Part shown: in pieces, positions 62,447 through 64,000 of the stretch | How positions within the stretch are numbered: the first letter of the stretch is position 1 | Layout: each line of letters begins with the position of its first letter | Source: an uncultured Clostridia bacterium | GTDB lineage: Bacteria; Bacillota; Clostridia; Oscillospirales; Acutalibacteraceae | Direction of reading: 5' to 3' | NCBI GenBank assembly: GCA_945983355.1 | Contig: CAMFSU010000010.1 | Location: 1 to 64,000, forward strand | Length of the DNA: 64,000 nt | Notes under the pieces: model-generated | Told to the model about the DNA's origin: nothing | What the model saw: the letters and a program-made list of their open reading frames with translations, nothing else | Database searches by the model: none | Program-made: the position numbers and the translations under genes

Positions 62447-64000
62447 ATGAAAAAACTTTTAGCGTTACTTCTCGTTTTGGCACTTTGCTTCACATGCTTT
62501 GCTGCATGTAAGGGCAAGGTAGACGAGAAACCTGTCGACAATTCAAAGCCGACAGAAGTTGTATATGACGTTGAAGATGCTGTGGCATACCTCAAGAACA
62601 TGTACAAAAAATACCTTGTAGAAATCGAAACTGCGGCTGACTATACTTTGGTTTCACAGGTTATGAAGGGCGGCGTTGTTTACAAGATAACTTGGACAAC
62701 CGACCGTGATGACATTAAGGTTATTGAAGATGCAGAAAACAAACAGGTTAAAATCGACCTTAACGAAAAGACAAAGGTTGACATTAAATACACCTTGACT
62801 GCAACTATCACCGACCCCGATGGCAAAACCGCAACCCTTACCTTCGAGCTTAAAGTTCCGAAGTATGTTCTTTCAACCTGGAAAGAATATATGGCTATGG
62901 AAGCCGGCAAGGCAGTTGTAATCGAAGGTTATGTTGCTGCTATTCACTCACAAAGTGAAGGCCAAAAATACAACATGTTATATGTACATGATGTAAACAA
63001 TGCAGGCGGTTATTACATTTATTCGATGACTGCTGACCCCATTAAAGACTTAAACCTTAAGAGAGGTATGTTAGTATCTGTTACAGGTACTAAGGACATT
63101 TACAGCGGCACACACGAAATTAAGGATGCTTCTGTAAACGTTCTTGATACAAAGGTTGTTGACTTTGCACCTGTTGACATTACAAACATCTACAAAGCAG
63201 CTAACTCACTTTCTGACGAAGCTCTTGTTTCAAAGCTTGGTATGTATGTAACCATCAAGGGTGTTGAAATCACCGACCAAAACCTTGCTGAAAAGTCACA
63301 ATACTATAACTTCAAGCTTGCAGGTCTTACCTCTTACATCCGTCTCTATCGTACTGACTGCCCCGAAAGTGTAAGCGATGCTGATATGAAGGCGATTGCT
63401 AACGGTCACACCGCTAAGAAGGGTTACTATGCAGATGTTAGCGGTATCGTTGTATTGTACAACGGCTCTATCTACTTAAACCCTGTTAGCAAAGACTGCT
63501 TTAAGTACGGCGCATTCATCAAAAGAACTGATGCTGAAAAAGTTCAGGTTGAAATGGATGAAATTAAGTTTGATAAGGATGTTCCTATCAACAAGACCCT
63601 CACTCTCCCCTCAAAGGGTAAATCTTATGAAAATGTTGTAATTACTTGGAAGTCTAACAGCGATGCTATCGAAATTAAAGACGGCAAAGCATACATTAAG
63701 CTTCAAGCTGAAGCTACAACCGCTTCTATGACTGCTACCTTCACATTAGGTACAATCACCAAAACTAAGACATATACATTCAATCTTGCTAAGAAGCCCA
63801 GCGTTGTTGCACAGCAGGTTACCAACCCTGTTGCAAACACCGCTTATAAGCTTTATATGGTACAGCTTAACCGTGGCGAAACCCTTTACTTCACAGGTGA
63901 AATGAACGGTCACTACGGCGCTTCTACCACTGACTATAACGAAGCTGTTGATGTTTATGTTGAAACCACTAATAATGGTTACTTTATGTACTTCAACAAG
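62447..64000 (+). CDS. Lipoprotein with Ig-like and OB-fold-like domains (3' end beyond window)
   Basis: Open frame from the ATG at 62447 (GGAGGAG upstream) to the window edge, 518 codons, absent from the ORF track because no stop is reached. Signal and lipobox CFAACKG. Domains: an atrophied bacterial-Ig-like module (VYKITWTTDRDDIKVIED), an OB-like module (VVIEGYVAAIHSQSEG... RGMLVSVTGTKD), another OB-like stretch, and a second Ig-like module (VVITWKSNSDAIEIKDG). It shares the OB-like region with the preceding SNase lipoprotein, so the two are probably surface partners. Confidence 0.75.
   Translation, partial: MKKLLALLLVLALCFTCFAACKGKVDEKPVDNSKPTEVVYDVEDAVAYLKNMYKKYLVEIETAADYTLVSQVMKGGVVYKITWTTDRDDIKVIEDAENKQVKIDLNEKTKVDIKYTLTATITDPDGKTATLTFELKVPKYVLSTWKEYMAMEAGKAVVIEGYVAAIHSQSEGQKYNMLYVHDVNNAGGYYIYSMTADPIKDLNLKRGMLVSVTGTKDIYSGTHEIKDASVNVLDTKVVDFAPVDITNIYKAANSLSDEALVSKLGMYVTIKGVEITDQNLAEKSQYYNFKLAGLTSYIRLYRTDCPESVSDADMKAIANGHTAKKGYYADVSGIVVLYNGSIYLNPVSKDCFKYGAFIKRTDAEKVQVEMDEIKFDKDVPINKTLTLPSKGKSYENVVITWKSNSDAIEIKDGKAYIKLQAEATTASMTATFTLGTITKTKTYTFNLAKKPSVVAQQVTNPVANTAYKLYMVQLNRGETLYFTGEMNGHYGASTTDYNEAVDVYVETTNNGYFMYFNK

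Overview
The window reads as a chromosomal segment of an anaerobic, spore-forming, low-GC Gram-positive bacterium of class Clostridia, probably a Ruminococcus/Oscillospira-like gut or rumen lineage. The reasons are the AT-rich sequence, strong AGGAGG-type ribosome sites, a SpoIIID sporulation regulator, T-box leaders, Rex, a group-B-like [FeFe]-hydrogenase, Hdr/Flx-like electron-transfer proteins and many ferredoxin-domain proteins. I see no phage, insertion sequence, CRISPR array or rRNA. The lineage call is inference from gene content.

Layout. 1-6.1 kb: 3' end of a seryl-tRNA synthetase, pyruvate kinase, an aspartate-type aminotransferase and secDF. 6.1-9.2 kb: an SdpR/SdpI-type operon with an ABC exporter. 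9.2-16.1 kb: a DUF2935-like protein, then a tightly overlapping murD / M42 peptidase / M42 peptidase / GNAT / methionine gamma-lyase-like / unknown operon. 16.2-16.6 kb: tRNA-Arg(TCT) followed by an unusual tandem repeat of the tRNA tail plus hairpin.

16.6-26.2 kb (minus strand) is one highlight. An acyl-CoA synthetase carrying an N-terminal XRE-HTH plus cupin, a P-loop ATPase, a four-subunit 2-oxoacid (2-ketoisovalerate-type):ferredoxin oxidoreductase and a branched-chain aminotransferase form one operon. It lies behind a T-box leader whose specifier reads GUA (Val). A paralogous synthetase just upstream has its own T-box reading AUC (Ile). I interpret this as tRNA-sensing control of valine/isoleucine synthesis from short branched-chain fatty acids by reductive carboxylation.

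26.2-28 kb: a MATE transporter and spoIIID with a SigE-like promoter. 28-42.7 kb (minus strand) is the second highlight. A 14-gene co-directional cluster runs rex, [FeFe]-hydrogenase, an LDH-fold malate dehydrogenase, fumarase, hdrBCA, mvhD/flxD, three Flx-like iron-sulfur/flavin proteins, an iron-sulfur protein, a fumarate-reductase flavoprotein and an AspT-type exchanger. It looks like a soluble, quinone-free, possibly electron-bifurcating fumarate-reduction pathway under NADH/NAD control.

42.8-48.1 kb: radical SAM proteins (TIGR03936/TIGR03960 pair and YgiQ) and a small M50 protease with a small membrane partner. 48.1-50.1 kb: a 41-residue peptide gene missing from the ORF track, a secreted protein, a low-complexity lipoprotein and tRNA-Thr(CGT). 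50.2-55.6 kb: an XRE regulator and a deo-type nucleoside salvage operon (deoC-deoD-deoB-cdd-pdp-tdk). 55.7-64 kb: an RDD membrane protein and a sugar-type ABC importer followed by a nuclease-like lipoprotein and an Ig/OB-fold lipoprotein that runs off the window end.
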